The notes: generated from the sequence alone by a model not told the origin. DNA of 19,252 nucleotides from DAOTXK01 sp034435395 (GCA_034435395.1 DAOTXK010000243.1:1-19252), one strand, 5' to 3'. Counted from the first letter of the stretch, positions 6,064 to 14,385 are shown. Translations and numbers: made by a program.

Positions 6064-6870
6064 ATGGACTCGGTATTCATCAACCTCGGCCCGTTTTCCA
6101 TCCGCACCTTCACTGCCCTGATCGGCGCGGCGGCGCTGATCGGGCTGGCGGCGGTGACCGCTGCCGCCTATCGCCAGGCCGGGCCGGGACGACGGGCGCG
6201 CCCGCTGCGCTGGTTTGACGTCGGGCTGGGCGGGCTGGCCGGGGGCGTGATCGGGGCGCGGCTGGGCCACGTCCTGCTGACCTGGGCGTATTTCGCCGAC
6301 CACCTGGGCGAGGTCTTTAACCTGCGGGCGGGTGGCCTGAGCGGGCACGGGGCGCTGTACGGCGGGCTGCTGGGCGTCTGGCTGGCCTGCCGGTGGCGGC
6401 GGGTGCCCTTCCGCCCGGTGGGGGACGCGCTGGCGGGCGTCTGGCCGCTCGGCGTGATGGCGGCCTGGCTGGGGTGCTGGGCCTCGGCCTGCGGCTACGG
6501 GGCGGAGGTGTGGACGCTGGCCGACTTCCCGGCCTGGGCGGTGAGCGAGCGGGCGGATGTGTTTGGGGTGGTGGCCCCGCGCTACAACGTCCAGCTGTTC
6601 GGTTTCTGGTTCGGGGCAGGGCTGCTGCTGGTCATGGCGCTGGTGGCGCTTTCCGGACGGCTCCGGGGTTACCGCCTCTGGCTGGCCCTGGCCCTGACCG
6701 GGGCCGGGATGTACGTCCTCGGTTTCTTCCGGGGGGACAGCCTGCCGTCGCCCCTGCCGTATCTCAGCAATGATCAGGTCCTCGATCTCAGCGTGATCGC
6801 CTTCAGCGTCGTCGCCGCCGTCGGCACCTATCTGGACGGCAGGCGTTCAGCCGAAACAACGGCGCAGTGA
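6064..6870 (+). CDS. Lgt-family (prolipoprotein diacylglyceryl transferase-like) membrane protein with altered active site
   Basis: A 268-residue polytopic protein. The Lgt fold is recognisable from GARLGHVLLTW (64-74), the signature GGLSGHGALYGG (90-101) with His95 at the position of E. coli His103, QLFGFWFGAGLL (177-188), and FFRGD (221-225). Lgt transfers diacylglycerol from phosphatidylglycerol to prolipoprotein cysteines. However, the normally conserved GRxGNFINGE segment reads AWLGCWASAC here (134-143), removing the Arg and Asn equivalent to E. coli R143 and N146. The GLIRFIVEFFR segment reads GAGMYVLGFFR, removing the Arg and Glu equivalent to R239 and E243. It may be a divergent paralogue or non-catalytic. 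The ATG at 6064 has only a weak ribosome site. The stop overlaps the next start as GTGA. Confidence 0.78.
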   Translation: MDSVFINLGPFSIRTFTALIGAAALIGLAAVTAAAYRQAGPGRRARPLRWFDVGLGGLAGGVIGARLGHVLLTWAYFADHLGEVFNLRAGGLSGHGALYGGLLGVWLACRWRRVPFRPVGDALAGVWPLGVMAAWLGCWASACGYGAEVWTLADFPAWAVSERADVFGVVAPRYNVQLFGFWFGAGLLLVMALVALSGRLRGYRLWLALALTGAGMYVLGFFRGDSLPSPLPYLSNDQVLDLSVIAFSVVAAVGTYLDGRRSAETTAQ

Positions 6871-7526
6871 GCGATCCCATGGTCGGTAAGCTGATCCGGG
6901 CGGCGGCCATCATCCTGTCATCCGGGGCGCTGATCGTCCTGGCCGGGGGAGGCGTATCGTTTTTGCGCCGTCCGGTCGGCGCGGCTTACCTGGCGCTGTG
7001 GGCGGTCTGGTGGCTAGCCAACGTCCTGGGGCGTCCCCGTGGCCGCCGTTCGGCGCATGACCGCCATCAGCGCGTTGTGGTCTGGAGCGGGGGCACGGTC
7101 TTTGCCCTGTTCGTGGTCGGCGGGCCATGGGAATACGCGCATTGGGACGGCCCCCTGCCGCGCGATGGGCCGCTGGCCGGGATCGGGCTGGCCGTCTTTG
7201 CCGGCGGCATCATTTTGCAGGTGGCAGCCATGAGGGCGCTGGGCGGGCAGTACACCCAGCGGCTGGGGATTCAAGCGGCCCATCGCCTGGTGACGAGCGG
7301 ACCGTACCGCTGGGTGCGCCATCCCGGTTATCTGGGCAACCTCCTGTCGCTGACCGGCATCAGCCTGGCGCTGAGCAGCCTGATGGCGCTGGGCCTGACG
7401 GCGCTGACCGTGCCGCTGATCGCCTGGCGCATCGGGCGCGAGGAAGCCATGCTGCTGGAAGCGTTCGGCGACGACTATCGCGCCTACAGGGGGCGGACCC
7501 GCCGACTGGTGCCGTTCATCTATTGA
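6867..7526 (+). CDS. Isoprenylcysteine carboxyl methyltransferase-like membrane protein
   Basis: A 219-residue protein with about five hydrophobic segments. The C-terminal signature of the ICMT/PEMT-type integral membrane methyltransferases is clear: TSGPYRWVRHPGYLGNLL (143-160, with HPGY at 152-155) and RIGREEAMLLEAFGDDY (188-204). These enzymes use S-adenosylmethionine on lipid-linked or isoprenoid-type substrates inside the membrane; the bacterial substrate is usually unknown. The GTG at 6867 overlaps the Lgt-like stop by 4 bases, so the two are coupled. An in-frame ATG at 6879 is a possible alternative start. Confidence 0.82.
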   Translation: MSDPMVGKLIRAAAIILSSGALIVLAGGGVSFLRRPVGAAYLALWAVWWLANVLGRPRGRRSAHDRHQRVVVWSGGTVFALFVVGGPWEYAHWDGPLPRDGPLAGIGLAVFAGGIILQVAAMRALGGQYTQRLGIQAAHRLVTSGPYRWVRHPGYLGNLLSLTGISLALSSLMALGLTALTVPLIAWRIGREEAMLLEAFGDDYRAYRGRTRRLVPFIY

Positions 7527-7596
7527 TGAGGCGGCTTCGTGTAGTCGTGCCCCGCCGATCCGCCGGCTGCACCGGGCTGCGACAAGGGGTTTGAAG

Positions 7597-8469
7597 ATGG
7601 AGATCACCATCGGCCTGGCCCAGATACATCCTGATCTGGCCGACGTGCCCGCCAACCTGGACAAACACGTCCACTACATCGACCAGGCCCGGGCGGAGGG
7701 CGTCGATCTGCTCCTTTTCCCGGAGCTGTCGCTGACGGGCTATAACCTGCAGGACCTGGTCTACGAAGTGGCGACCCGGCCCACCGCCGACGACCCGACC
7801 TTCCGGGTGTTGCTGCTGGCCAGCCGCGAGCTGGACCTGGTGGTTGGCTTTGTCCACGAGGACCGCCGCCACCGCTTTTACATCGCCTCGGCCTACCTCT
7901 CCGGCGGGCAGGTCGTCCACCTGCACAACAAAATTTACCTGCCGACCTATGCCCTGTTCGACGAGGGGCGCTACTTCGCCTGGGGGGACAGCGCCCAGGC
8001 GTTTGACACGCGCTTTGGCCGCATGTGGATGTTGATCTGCGAGGATTTCTGGCACGCCTCGCCGCCTTATCTCCTGTGGCTGGACGGGGCCGATGTGCTC
8101 CTGCTGATGAGCGCCAGCCCCGGGCGAGGGCTGGACGCGGGCGACCGGCTGTCCTCGGCCCGGTGGGTGGAACTGGTCAACCAGGCTTACGCCAGCCTGT
8201 TCACCAATTACGTCGCCCACTGCAACCGCGTCGGCTACGAGGATGGGCTGAACTTCTGGGGCGGCTCGATGATCACCGATCCCAACGGGGCGGTGATCGC
8301 CCACGGGCCGTACTTCGAGGAAGCGCTGGTCGTCCAGACCATCGACCTCAACCAGCTTCACCGCACGCGGAGCCGCCTGCCGCTGCTGCGCGACGAGCGG
8401 ACCGGCCTGATGGCGCGGGAACTGAGACGCATCCTGAACGAGCGTCACGCCAGCCACCGGGAGTTCTAG
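7597..8469 (+). CDS. Carbon-nitrogen hydrolase (nitrilase superfamily, NadE-glutaminase-like)
   Basis: A 290-residue soluble enzyme with the full Glu-Lys-Cys triad: E43 in FPELSLTGY, K112 in LHNKIYLPTY, and C148 in LICEDFWH. The family cleaves amides or nitriles. The FPELSLTGYNLQDL stretch resembles the glutaminase domain of NAD synthetase, but no synthetase domain is attached, so it is a stand-alone amidohydrolase of unknown substrate. The ATG at 7597 is preferred over the TTG at 7591 because AGGGG lies 8 bases upstream and the protein then begins MEITIGLAQIHP, as is usual. It follows the methyltransferase by 70 bases on the same strand. Confidence 0.9.
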   Translation: MEITIGLAQIHPDLADVPANLDKHVHYIDQARAEGVDLLLFPELSLTGYNLQDLVYEVATRPTADDPTFRVLLLASRELDLVVGFVHEDRRHRFYIASAYLSGGQVVHLHNKIYLPTYALFDEGRYFAWGDSAQAFDTRFGRMWMLICEDFWHASPPYLLWLDGADVLLLMSASPGRGLDAGDRLSSARWVELVNQAYASLFTNYVAHCNRVGYEDGLNFWGGSMITDPNGAVIAHGPYFEEALVVQTIDLNQLHRTRSRLPLLRDERTGLMARELRRILNERHASHREF

Positions 8470-8537
8470 CGGCAAGCGTCCAGCGACCGGCGGAGGCATG
8501 CGCCGTCTGGCGGAACCACTGCCCGAAGGAGAGACCC

Positions 8538-9725
8538 TTGTCCGGCGAAGTCCCTGATCACGGCCTGGCCCCTGCCGGGTCCGCCGCTCCTGATCGCTCC
8601 CGGCGGCAGTGGCGGTGGGGGTTGCTGGCCGCCTACGCGCTCCACCTCGTTGTCCTGAGCCTGTACGTCTTCAGCGTCATCCCGCAGCAGTTCCACCCGC
8701 CGGAGCATCTCTTCTGGCTGCACAACGGCGGCGACAACGTGGGGTACTATGACCTGGCCCATGACCTGCTGGCCGGGGACTTGCGGCCCAGCAAGTACCC
8801 GCTGGGTTTTCCGATCCTGCTGCTGCCGTTTGTCGCTCTGTTCCCCGGTTACGATCAGCCGGGGCTGTTGCAGGTGGTGGCCGCCTTCTGGAGTCTGGTC
8901 ATGTTCCCCGTCGGGCAGTGGACGCTGGCCTGGCTGGCTGAACGGCTGACCGGTCAGCGGCGGCTGGCTCTGCTGACCGTCCTGCTGTGGACGCTGCTGC
9001 CGCTGATATTTTACGCTGGACTGCGGCTGGTCTCTTCGCCGGAGGTCGCCGAAACCGGCTCCGTCCACCTGACCTGGGCGCAGATGCTCTCCGATGGCCC
9101 GGCGGCGCTGTTCACGCTGCTGCTGGTGGCGGCCTTTCTGCGGCTGCGGGAGGAGCCGGGGCGGGCTTGGTGGCCGGTGGCGCTGGGGGCGCTGGGCGGC
9201 TTCCTGACCCTGATCCGGCTGACCGGCGGCCTGGCCGTGGGGGTGGTCGGGCTGATGCTGCTGCTGGAGCGGCGGTGGCGGGCGGCGGCGGTGATGGCGG
9301 TCGTCGCGGTCGTGGTTTTCGCCCCGCAGATGATCTACAACCAGCACTTTTTCGGCGGGCCGCTGACCACCGGCTATCAGGTCCTGGACGAACTGCCGCC
9401 GGAGGGCCTGTTCAGCCTGGGCTATCTGGGGGACGCGGCGGGCAAAGCCTGGGCGCGGGCGGGCCTGGGGCTGGCCGGGGCGGCGCTGCTGGCGGTGGGC
9501 GTGGGCTGGGGCGGGTTGCGGTTCCTGGGGCGGCGGGACCGGGTCGGCGCGTTGACCGTGGCGCTGTGGCTGCTCAGTTATATTGCCCTGTACAGCGTCT
9601 ACTACCATTCATGGATCGGGGGGCTGCTCCGCTTCTGGATTCCGGCCTACCCGGCGGCCCTGATCCTGGTGGCCGGGCTGGTCGGGGAGGTGACGGCCTG
9701 GTGGTCGCGGCGGGCGACCGGGTGA
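8538..9725 (+). CDS. Polytopic membrane protein, probable GT-C-type glycosyltransferase
   Basis: A 395-residue protein with roughly nine to ten hydrophobic segments. The first extracytoplasmic loop contains GGDNVGYYDLAHDLLAGDLRPSKYPLGFP (64-92). An Asp plus tyrosines followed by a YPxGxP motif is typical of GT-C enzymes (PMT/ArnT/GT87-like), which use polyprenyl-phosphate sugars on the outer face of the membrane. I chose the TTG at 8538 because AAGGAGAG lies about 4-6 bases upstream. The frame is open far upstream (to 8025), but that part overlaps the preceding hydrolase in another frame. The exact sugar and acceptor are unknown. It converges on the methyltransferase gene with only 30 bases between stops. 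Confidence 0.75.
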   Translation: MSGEVPDHGLAPAGSAAPDRSRRQWRWGLLAAYALHLVVLSLYVFSVIPQQFHPPEHLFWLHNGGDNVGYYDLAHDLLAGDLRPSKYPLGFPILLLPFVALFPGYDQPGLLQVVAAFWSLVMFPVGQWTLAWLAERLTGQRRLALLTVLLWTLLPLIFYAGLRLVSSPEVAETGSVHLTWAQMLSDGPAALFTLLLVAAFLRLREEPGRAWWPVALGALGGFLTLIRLTGGLAVGVVGLMLLLERRWRAAAVMAVVAVVVFAPQMIYNQHFFGGPLTTGYQVLDELPPEGLFSLGYLGDAAGKAWARAGLGLAGAALLAVGVGWGGLRFLGRRDRVGALTVALWLLSYIALYSVYYHSWIGGLLRFWIPAYPAALILVAGLVGEVTAWWSRRATG

Positions 9726-9759
9726 TCGGATGGGGCGTCGGCATGAGTGCCGCCGCTAC
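9724..9759 (+). repeat. Dispersed hairpin repeat, copy C
   Basis: A 36-bp element matching 1901-1936 at 28 of 36 bases. The core 9735-9756 folds as two 9-base arms with 8 pairs, one G-A mismatch and a 4-base loop. It fills the gap between two convergent genes and supplies the TAG stop of the minus-strand methyltransferase. A role as a bidirectional transcript end is possible. Confidence 0.6.
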
Positions 9760-10484
9760 GATGGCCGGTCGGGGGCCCCCGGCTTGCGGGCGACCACGAT
9801 GATCTGATAGGTGAAAAAATCGCGCAGGGGATAACACAGGTCGAACAGCCGGAGGCGGGTCAGCGCATCTGTCAGACGGCGGGTGAGGCCGCCCACGATA
9901 CGGCCCGACGGGCGGTCGCCCAGGCTGTCATAGCAGCGGTACTTGCGGTGGAGGCTGATCACCTGGAAGCCGCAGTCGCCGATCATCCGCCGAAGGGAGC
10001 GCGGCGTAAAAAAGCGCAGATGGCCGCTGTCCAGGATGCCGCGCCGGGCGTAATCCCACCGGCCCCCCAGCAGCCGCCACAACACCATCCAGTAGCGCAC
10101 GTTGGGCACGGAGACGATCAGCGTCCCGCCGGGGGCCAGCAGCGGCCAGAGCCGGTCGCGTAGCACGCCCCAGGGATCGCGCAGGTGTTCCAACACGTCC
10201 AGGCACAGGACGGCGTCAAAATGGCCTGCCGGGTAGGGCAGTTCCAGCGTCTCTATATCCCCGGTGTATACGGCGTCCAGGCGCGCCGCCGCTTCCGCCG
10301 CAATGGTTGTTTCGTATTCCACCCCGATCACCTGCTCAAGTTGCAACCGCTCCTTGAGCAGCGCCTCGGTCCGCCCAGCCGCACAACCCACCGACAGCAG
10401 GCGGCGCACCCCCGGCGGCAGAAACTTCAGCGGGACAGTCCGCACGTTATCGAAGTAGCCCTCCAGCCGATCGGTGTTGTTCAT
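9756..10484 (-). CDS. Class I SAM-dependent methyltransferase
   Basis: A 242-residue protein with the class I Rossmann motifs. Motif I is LLSVGCAAGRTEALL (29-43), an acidic residue ends strand 2 in VIGVEYE, the motif-IV-like segment is FDAVLCLDVLEHLRDP, and PGGTLIVSVPNVRYW follows. HLRFFTPRSLRRMI and the C-terminal YPLRDFFTYQIIVVARK are typical of methyltransferases found in glycan gene clusters (Methyltransf_23 type). The ATG at 10484 has AGGGG 9 bases upstream. It lies 43 bases after the glycosyltransferase on the same strand, which suggests that it methylates a sugar or lipid carrier. Its stop codon is provided by a dispersed repeat. Confidence 0.85.
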   Translation of the reverse strand: MNNTDRLEGYFDNVRTVPLKFLPPGVRRLLSVGCAAGRTEALLKERLQLEQVIGVEYETTIAAEAAARLDAVYTGDIETLELPYPAGHFDAVLCLDVLEHLRDPWGVLRDRLWPLLAPGGTLIVSVPNVRYWMVLWRLLGGRWDYARRGILDSGHLRFFTPRSLRRMIGDCGFQVISLHRKYRCYDSLGDRPSGRIVGGLTRRLTDALTRLRLFDLCYPLRDFFTYQIIVVARKPGAPDRPS

Positions 10485-10527
10485 GTTGCCATTCCCCTAT
10501 TGACCATCAGTCTCAGCGCCTGGGCTA

Positions 10528-11595
10528 TCACCCTAACAGCGGCAGCAGCGGGCGGACGACCGTCACCGGCGTGTATGCCTCCCGGATGCGGGCGGCGGCG
10601 GCCCCGCCCAGACGCGCCCGTTCGGCGGGATCGTCGGCCAGGGAGCGCAGCGCATCCGCCAGCGCCCCCGGGTCGCCGGGCGGCACCGTGATCAGATGCT
10701 CGCCGGGCGCAAAAAACTCGCGCACGGCGGTCGATTCCGCGGTGATGACCGGCCGGCCCAGCGCCAGACAGTGGTAAAGTTTGTTGGGCACCACGTAGTC
10801 GGTTTTGGGCCGCGCCCCGAAGACACCCAGGCAGATGTCCGCCGCCGCGACCCGCGCTGGCAGCTCGGCTGGGGGGATGGGATCGACGAAGGTCAGGCGG
10901 CGCAGGCCCAGTCGCTCCGCCCCCTGCACGGCGGCGCGGTACGTCTGCCCGCGCCCGATCAGCTCGAAGCGGAAGCGCCCATCGCCCGCCAGCCGCCCGG
11001 CGGCCGCCAGGATCACGTCCACGCCGTGAAAGGGTATGTAGTTGCCGAAGAACTGGACCAGCAACGGCTCGCCCGGTTCCCTGCGTGGAGCGGGGCGCGG
11101 ATACCACCAATGGTCATAAACGCCCACCGGCACCACCGCCAGCCGGTCGGCCCCCGGTCCGGCTATCCCCCGCAGGGCCTCCCGGTGAGTGGCGGTGTCG
11201 GTGAAGATGGCCGGGGCCGTTGCCACGTTCCAGCGGTCGAAGGCCCGGAAGACCCAGGCGCGGGCCGTGCCGGGGCGGGTGGTCTCCCGATCCAACACGT
11301 GCGCATCATACAGCCCGACCAGATAGTCCACCAGGACCGGACGGCGCAGCAGCCGCCCGAACCCTATGGCGAACGGGGCCAGGAGCTGGTTGAACTCGGC
11401 CAGGATGAATCGGTCGCAGGCCCGCGCTTCCCGGCGCATGGCTCCCCATAACAACGGCAGCTTGCGGAGCGTGCTCAGGCGAGGGGACAGGGGGGCGGAG
11501 TGGACCGTCCAGCCGTGGGCGGCCAGCCCGGCGCGGATGATCTGGTTGCGCGGGTACTGGTCGTCAAAAGCGCCGATGTAGCCGACGGCGGGCAT
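10528..11595 (-). CDS. GT-B fold glycosyltransferase (GT4 family-like)
   Basis: A 355-residue protein. The C-terminal half has the GT4 donor-site pattern: VQFFGNYIPFHGVD, FELIGRGQTYR, FVDPIPPAELPARVAAADICLGVFG, then KLYHCLALGRPVITAES and a helical PGALADALRSLADDPAERARLGGAA tail. In standard GT4 enzymes two Glu flank the KxxEAxAxGxPVIxxE motif; here the first is His (LYHCLALG). The N-terminal domain starts VGYIGAFDDQYPRNQ. It transfers a nucleotide-activated sugar to an unknown acceptor. The ATG lies 4 bases after the rlmB stop, so they are co-transcribed. Confidence 0.87.
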   Translation of the reverse strand: MPAVGYIGAFDDQYPRNQIIRAGLAAHGWTVHSAPLSPRLSTLRKLPLLWGAMRREARACDRFILAEFNQLLAPFAIGFGRLLRRPVLVDYLVGLYDAHVLDRETTRPGTARAWVFRAFDRWNVATAPAIFTDTATHREALRGIAGPGADRLAVVPVGVYDHWWYPRPAPRREPGEPLLVQFFGNYIPFHGVDVILAAAGRLAGDGRFRFELIGRGQTYRAAVQGAERLGLRRLTFVDPIPPAELPARVAAADICLGVFGARPKTDYVVPNKLYHCLALGRPVITAESTAVREFFAPGEHLITVPPGDPGALADALRSLADDPAERARLGGAAAARIREAYTPVTVVRPLLPLLG

Positions 11596-11599
11596 GGCG

Positions 11600-12370
11600 T
11601 CACCGCGGCCCGGCGTAGGCCCAGCCCTCCCAGCCGCGCGCCTGCCAGGCGCTGTACAGGGCGATGGCCCCGGCGGTCGAGACGTTGAGGCTCTCCACGT
11701 GGCCGCGCATGGGCAGCGTGAGCAGCAGGTCGCAGGTATCGCGCACCAGCCGCCGCAGCCCGTCGCCTTCGCCGCCCAGCACCAGGCACAGGTTGATGTT
11801 GAGGTCGGTGCGGTCCAGCGGCAGGATGTTGGGGCCGAGGTCCAGGCCGACGATCCACACGTCGTTGTCCTTGAGCGTCTTGAGGGCGTTAACCAGGTTG
11901 CTCACCTGGGCCACCAGCAGATGCTCCACCGCGCCAGACGAGGCCGAGACCACGGCGGGGGTCACGCCGACGCCGCGCCGCTCTTGCAGCAGCACGCCGT
12001 GTACCCCCACCGCGTCGGCGATGCGCAGCAGGCTGCCCACGTTCTGCGGGTCTTGCAGCAGGTCCAGCGCCAGGAAAAAGTTTTTTTCGTGCCGCAGCAT
12101 GGACGTTTCCAGGAGCTGCTGCAACTCGGCGTAGGGATACGGCCCGCAGCGCAGCACAACGCCCTGATGGTTGGCGTTTTTGGCCAGATCGTCGATCACG
12201 CGGCGGGGCACGTGGTGGACGGGCACGCCCCGTGTTTCGGCGGCGGCGATGATCTCCTCGATGGGGCCGCGCTCTTCCGCCGAATCCATGAGCAGCAGCT
12301 GCTCGAACCGGCGGCGGTTGGCGCGCAGCGATTCCAGCACCGGCCAGCGGCCATAAAGAAACTCAGGCAT
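11600..12370 (-). CDS. rlmB: 23S rRNA (guanosine-2'-O-)-methyltransferase, SpoU/TrmH family
   Basis: A 256-residue protein. A substrate-binding N-terminal domain (about 1-95) is followed by the SPOUT knot with its three motifs: NVGSLLRIADAVG (110-122, with N110 and R116), LVLGGEGDGL (196-205), and ESLNVSTAGAIALY (226-239). RlmB-type enzymes methylate the ribose of G2251 in the peptidyl-transferase region of 23S rRNA, although TrmH-family paralogues can have other targets. I chose the ATG at 12370 (AAGGG about 8 bases upstream) over an upstream TTG at 12403. Its position downstream of cysS matches the common cysS-rlmB neighbourhood. Confidence 0.88.
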   Translation of the reverse strand: MPEFLYGRWPVLESLRANRRRFEQLLLMDSAEERGPIEEIIAAAETRGVPVHHVPRRVIDDLAKNANHQGVVLRCGPYPYAELQQLLETSMLRHEKNFFLALDLLQDPQNVGSLLRIADAVGVHGVLLQERRGVGVTPAVVSASSGAVEHLLVAQVSNLVNALKTLKDNDVWIVGLDLGPNILPLDRTDLNINLCLVLGGEGDGLRRLVRDTCDLLLTLPMRGHVESLNVSTAGAIALYSAWQARGWEGWAYAGPR

Positions 12371-12576
12371 GCCATACGCCCTTCGCGCAGTCGTGGCGGT
12401 CAAACGACCGTCGCTCTCACCTCAATAAACATCCAATCCCGGCGCAAGTTACTGGTGTGCTGCCTGTGGTTCATGCTCCTAAAGCATCGCTTCGACAATC
12501 GACCCATCGGCAGGGGCCGGGCCGTAAGTGGGCGTTCCGTCATCTTGCCCCCTGTCTTCGGATCAGGCTTCCCAGG

Positions 12577-12798
12577 TTACGCGCTGACGGCGATGAGGTC
12601 CTGTACAGTCACGACGGGACCGACCCCCGGCCCAAAGACGTGCTCCGACGCATCCAGAATCTCGATGCCCACGATGCGTCCGTCCGGCGCGTAGTTCACG
12701 GCTACTTCTTCGGTCAACCGTTGCGTAGTGACTTCGACAGGTTCGTTCAGAAGCCGGATATACAGGGCGTCTACTTGAGAATCGTACGAGATTTTCAT
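12577..12798 (-). CDS. DUF2283 family small protein
   Basis: A 73-residue protein starting MKISYDSQVDALYIRL and containing TEEVAVNYAPDGRIVGIEILDAS, the hallmark of DUF2283. The ATG at 12798 is preferred over the in-frame ATG at 12804, because GAGGG lies 6 bases before the former and directly abuts the latter. DUF2283 genes are often paired with small DUF4258 genes and suspected to be toxin-antitoxin-like. No partner is present: cysS ends 44 bases upstream, and the 206 bases to rlmB contain no comparable ORF. Function is unknown. Confidence 0.85.
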   Translation of the reverse strand: MKISYDSQVDALYIRLLNEPVEVTTQRLTEEVAVNYAPDGRIVGIEILDASEHVFGPGVGPVVTVQDLIAVSA

Positions 12799-12842
12799 CG
12801 CCATCCCTCATTGGAACAGGATGGATTTGTGGAAGCCCACGC

Positions 12843-14303
12843 CTACGACACCTTCCACACGGTGCCCTCCGGGCGGTCCTCCAGGGTGATGCCCAGCCCG
12901 GCCAGCTCATTGCGAATCCGGTCGGCGGTGGCCCAGTCCTGGCGGGCGCGGGCCTGGCTCCGCAGGTCCACCAGCAGCCGGATCAGCCCCTCCTCGCGGG
13001 CGGCGTCGCCGCCGGTAGCGGCGTCCGTCTCCGGGATCAGGCCCAGCACCGTCCCGCCCAGGTCACGGTAGACGCCGTCGATCTGTTCCAGCACTGCCTT
13101 GCCAACGGTCACGCCGCTGTTGAGCAGCGTGTTCACCTCGCGGGTGAAGGTTTGCAAGGCGCTGAGGGCCACCGGGGCGTTGAAGTCGTCGTCCATGGCG
13201 GCGGCGAAGTCGGCGCGAGTCCGGGCCACCTCGTCCAGGATGGCGTCGCCATCGCTCCCTTCAGGGGCGGTAGCCAGCATGGCGCGCGTCAGGCGAGCCG
13301 CGCCGTACAGGCGCTCCCAGCCTTTAGCCGCGCTGTCCATCGCCTCCTCGCTGAAGACCGCCGGGGTGGAGTAGTGGGCGCTGGACATAAACAGACGGAT
13401 GGCCTCCGGCCGCCACCGTTTCAGGGCATCCTTGATGGTGAAGAAATTGCCCAGGCTCTTGGACATCTTAACCGGGATGCCATCCTCGTCCGGCACGTTG
13501 AGGCTGCCGACCAGCACCCAGTAGTTGGCGAAGGGGGCGTCGTTGGCGCACTCGCTTTGGGCGATCTCGCACTCGTTATGAGGGAAGATGTTGTCCACGC
13601 CGCCGCCGTGAATGTCGAAAGTCGTCCCCAGGTATTTGCCGGCCATGGCCGAGCACTCGATGTGCCAGCCGGGGAAACCTTCCCCCCACGGGCTGTTCCA
13701 GCGCAGGATATGCTCCGGCTCGGCCCGTTTCCACAGCGCGAAATCCTCCGGGTTACGCTTCTCATCGCGGACCCCTTCGCGGGAACCGGCTTCCTGGTCT
13801 TCCAGGCGGCGGTTGGAGAGCTTGCCGTATGCCGGGTAGGCGCGCACGTCGAAGTACACGTTGCCGTCCACCTCGTAGGCGTAGCCCTTGTCCAGCAGTT
13901 TCTGGATCATCGCGATCTGTTCCGGGATGTGGCCGCTGGCGCGCGGGCTGATGTCCGGGCGTATCACCCCCAGCGCGTCCATATCCGCGAAGTACTGGCG
14001 GGTGTAATATTCGACGATCTGCATGGGCCTGGCGGCGAGCTGCCGCGCTTTTTTCAGGATGCGGTCTTCGCCGCTCTCCAGCAGGTGGCCGACGTCGGTG
14101 ATGTTCTGCACATAGAGCACGTCCCAACCGGTGTAGCGCAGCCAGCGCACGATCATGTCAAAGGAGACATACGTCTTGGCGTGCCCCACATGGGCGTAAT
14201 CCTGCACAGTGGGGCCGCAGACGTACAGGTTGACCCGGCCTTCTTCCACCGGGACAAATTCCTGCTTCTGGCGGCCCAACACGTTAAAAATACGTAGAGG
14301 CAT
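12843..14303 (-). CDS. cysS: Cysteine-tRNA ligase
   Basis: A 486-residue class I aminoacyl-tRNA synthetase, full family length. The HIGH motif is HVGH (38-41) after YVCGPTVQDYA, and the KMSKS motif is at 279-283. The zinc ligands expected from E. coli CysRS are in place (C29, C217, H242, E246), giving specificity for cysteine. The HGGGVDNIFPHNECEIAQSE segment is characteristic. The start at 14303 has AGGG 4 bases upstream. It heads a minus-strand run with the DUF2283 gene, rlmB, the glycosyltransferase and the methyltransferase. No T-box was seen in the leader. Confidence 0.97.
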   Translation of the reverse strand: MPLRIFNVLGRQKQEFVPVEEGRVNLYVCGPTVQDYAHVGHAKTYVSFDMIVRWLRYTGWDVLYVQNITDVGHLLESGEDRILKKARQLAARPMQIVEYYTRQYFADMDALGVIRPDISPRASGHIPEQIAMIQKLLDKGYAYEVDGNVYFDVRAYPAYGKLSNRRLEDQEAGSREGVRDEKRNPEDFALWKRAEPEHILRWNSPWGEGFPGWHIECSAMAGKYLGTTFDIHGGGVDNIFPHNECEIAQSECANDAPFANYWVLVGSLNVPDEDGIPVKMSKSLGNFFTIKDALKRWRPEAIRLFMSSAHYSTPAVFSEEAMDSAAKGWERLYGAARLTRAMLATAPEGSDGDAILDEVARTRADFAAAMDDDFNAPVALSALQTFTREVNTLLNSGVTVGKAVLEQIDGVYRDLGGTVLGLIPETDAATGGDAAREEGLIRLLVDLRSQARARQDWATADRIRNELAGLGITLEDRPEGTVWKVS

Positions 14304-14356
14304 GGTTCCCTGCCGTCCTTGGGTGGTCGTCTGCCAACAGCATGATACTGCCGCTT

Positions 14357-14385
14357 ATTGTACCGCAGCGGGGGAGGGCTGTGTA
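14357..14385 (-). promoter_or_regulatory. Promoter of cysS
   Basis: On the minus strand TACACA (14385-14380), a 17-base spacer, and TACAAT (14362-14357), giving 4 of 6 and 5 of 6 matches. It lies about 55 bases upstream of the cysS ATG in the divergent intergenic region. Confidence 0.55.

Noticed and set aside
8025..8537. Upstream open extension of the GT-C-like gene
   Set aside because: It overlaps the C-N hydrolase in another frame and is not membrane-like; AAGGAGAG before the TTG at 8538 marks the true start.
12401..12475. 24-codon minus-strand ORF upstream of rlmB
   Set aside because: Its AGGAG abuts the ATG at 1 base, too close for normal initiation, and the peptide has no recognisable feature.
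11594..12694. 366-codon plus-strand open frame over rlmB
   Set aside because: It is antisense to a gene with all three SPOUT motifs; the composition is typical of a shadow frame.
13152..14297. 381-codon plus-strand open frame over cysS
   Set aside because: It is antisense to an unmistakable cysteinyl-tRNA synthetase and has no motifs of its own.
14304..14360. Possible T-box leader before cysS
   Set aside because: No antiterminator-like conserved T-box sequence and no terminator hairpin were found; the leader is only about 50 bases.
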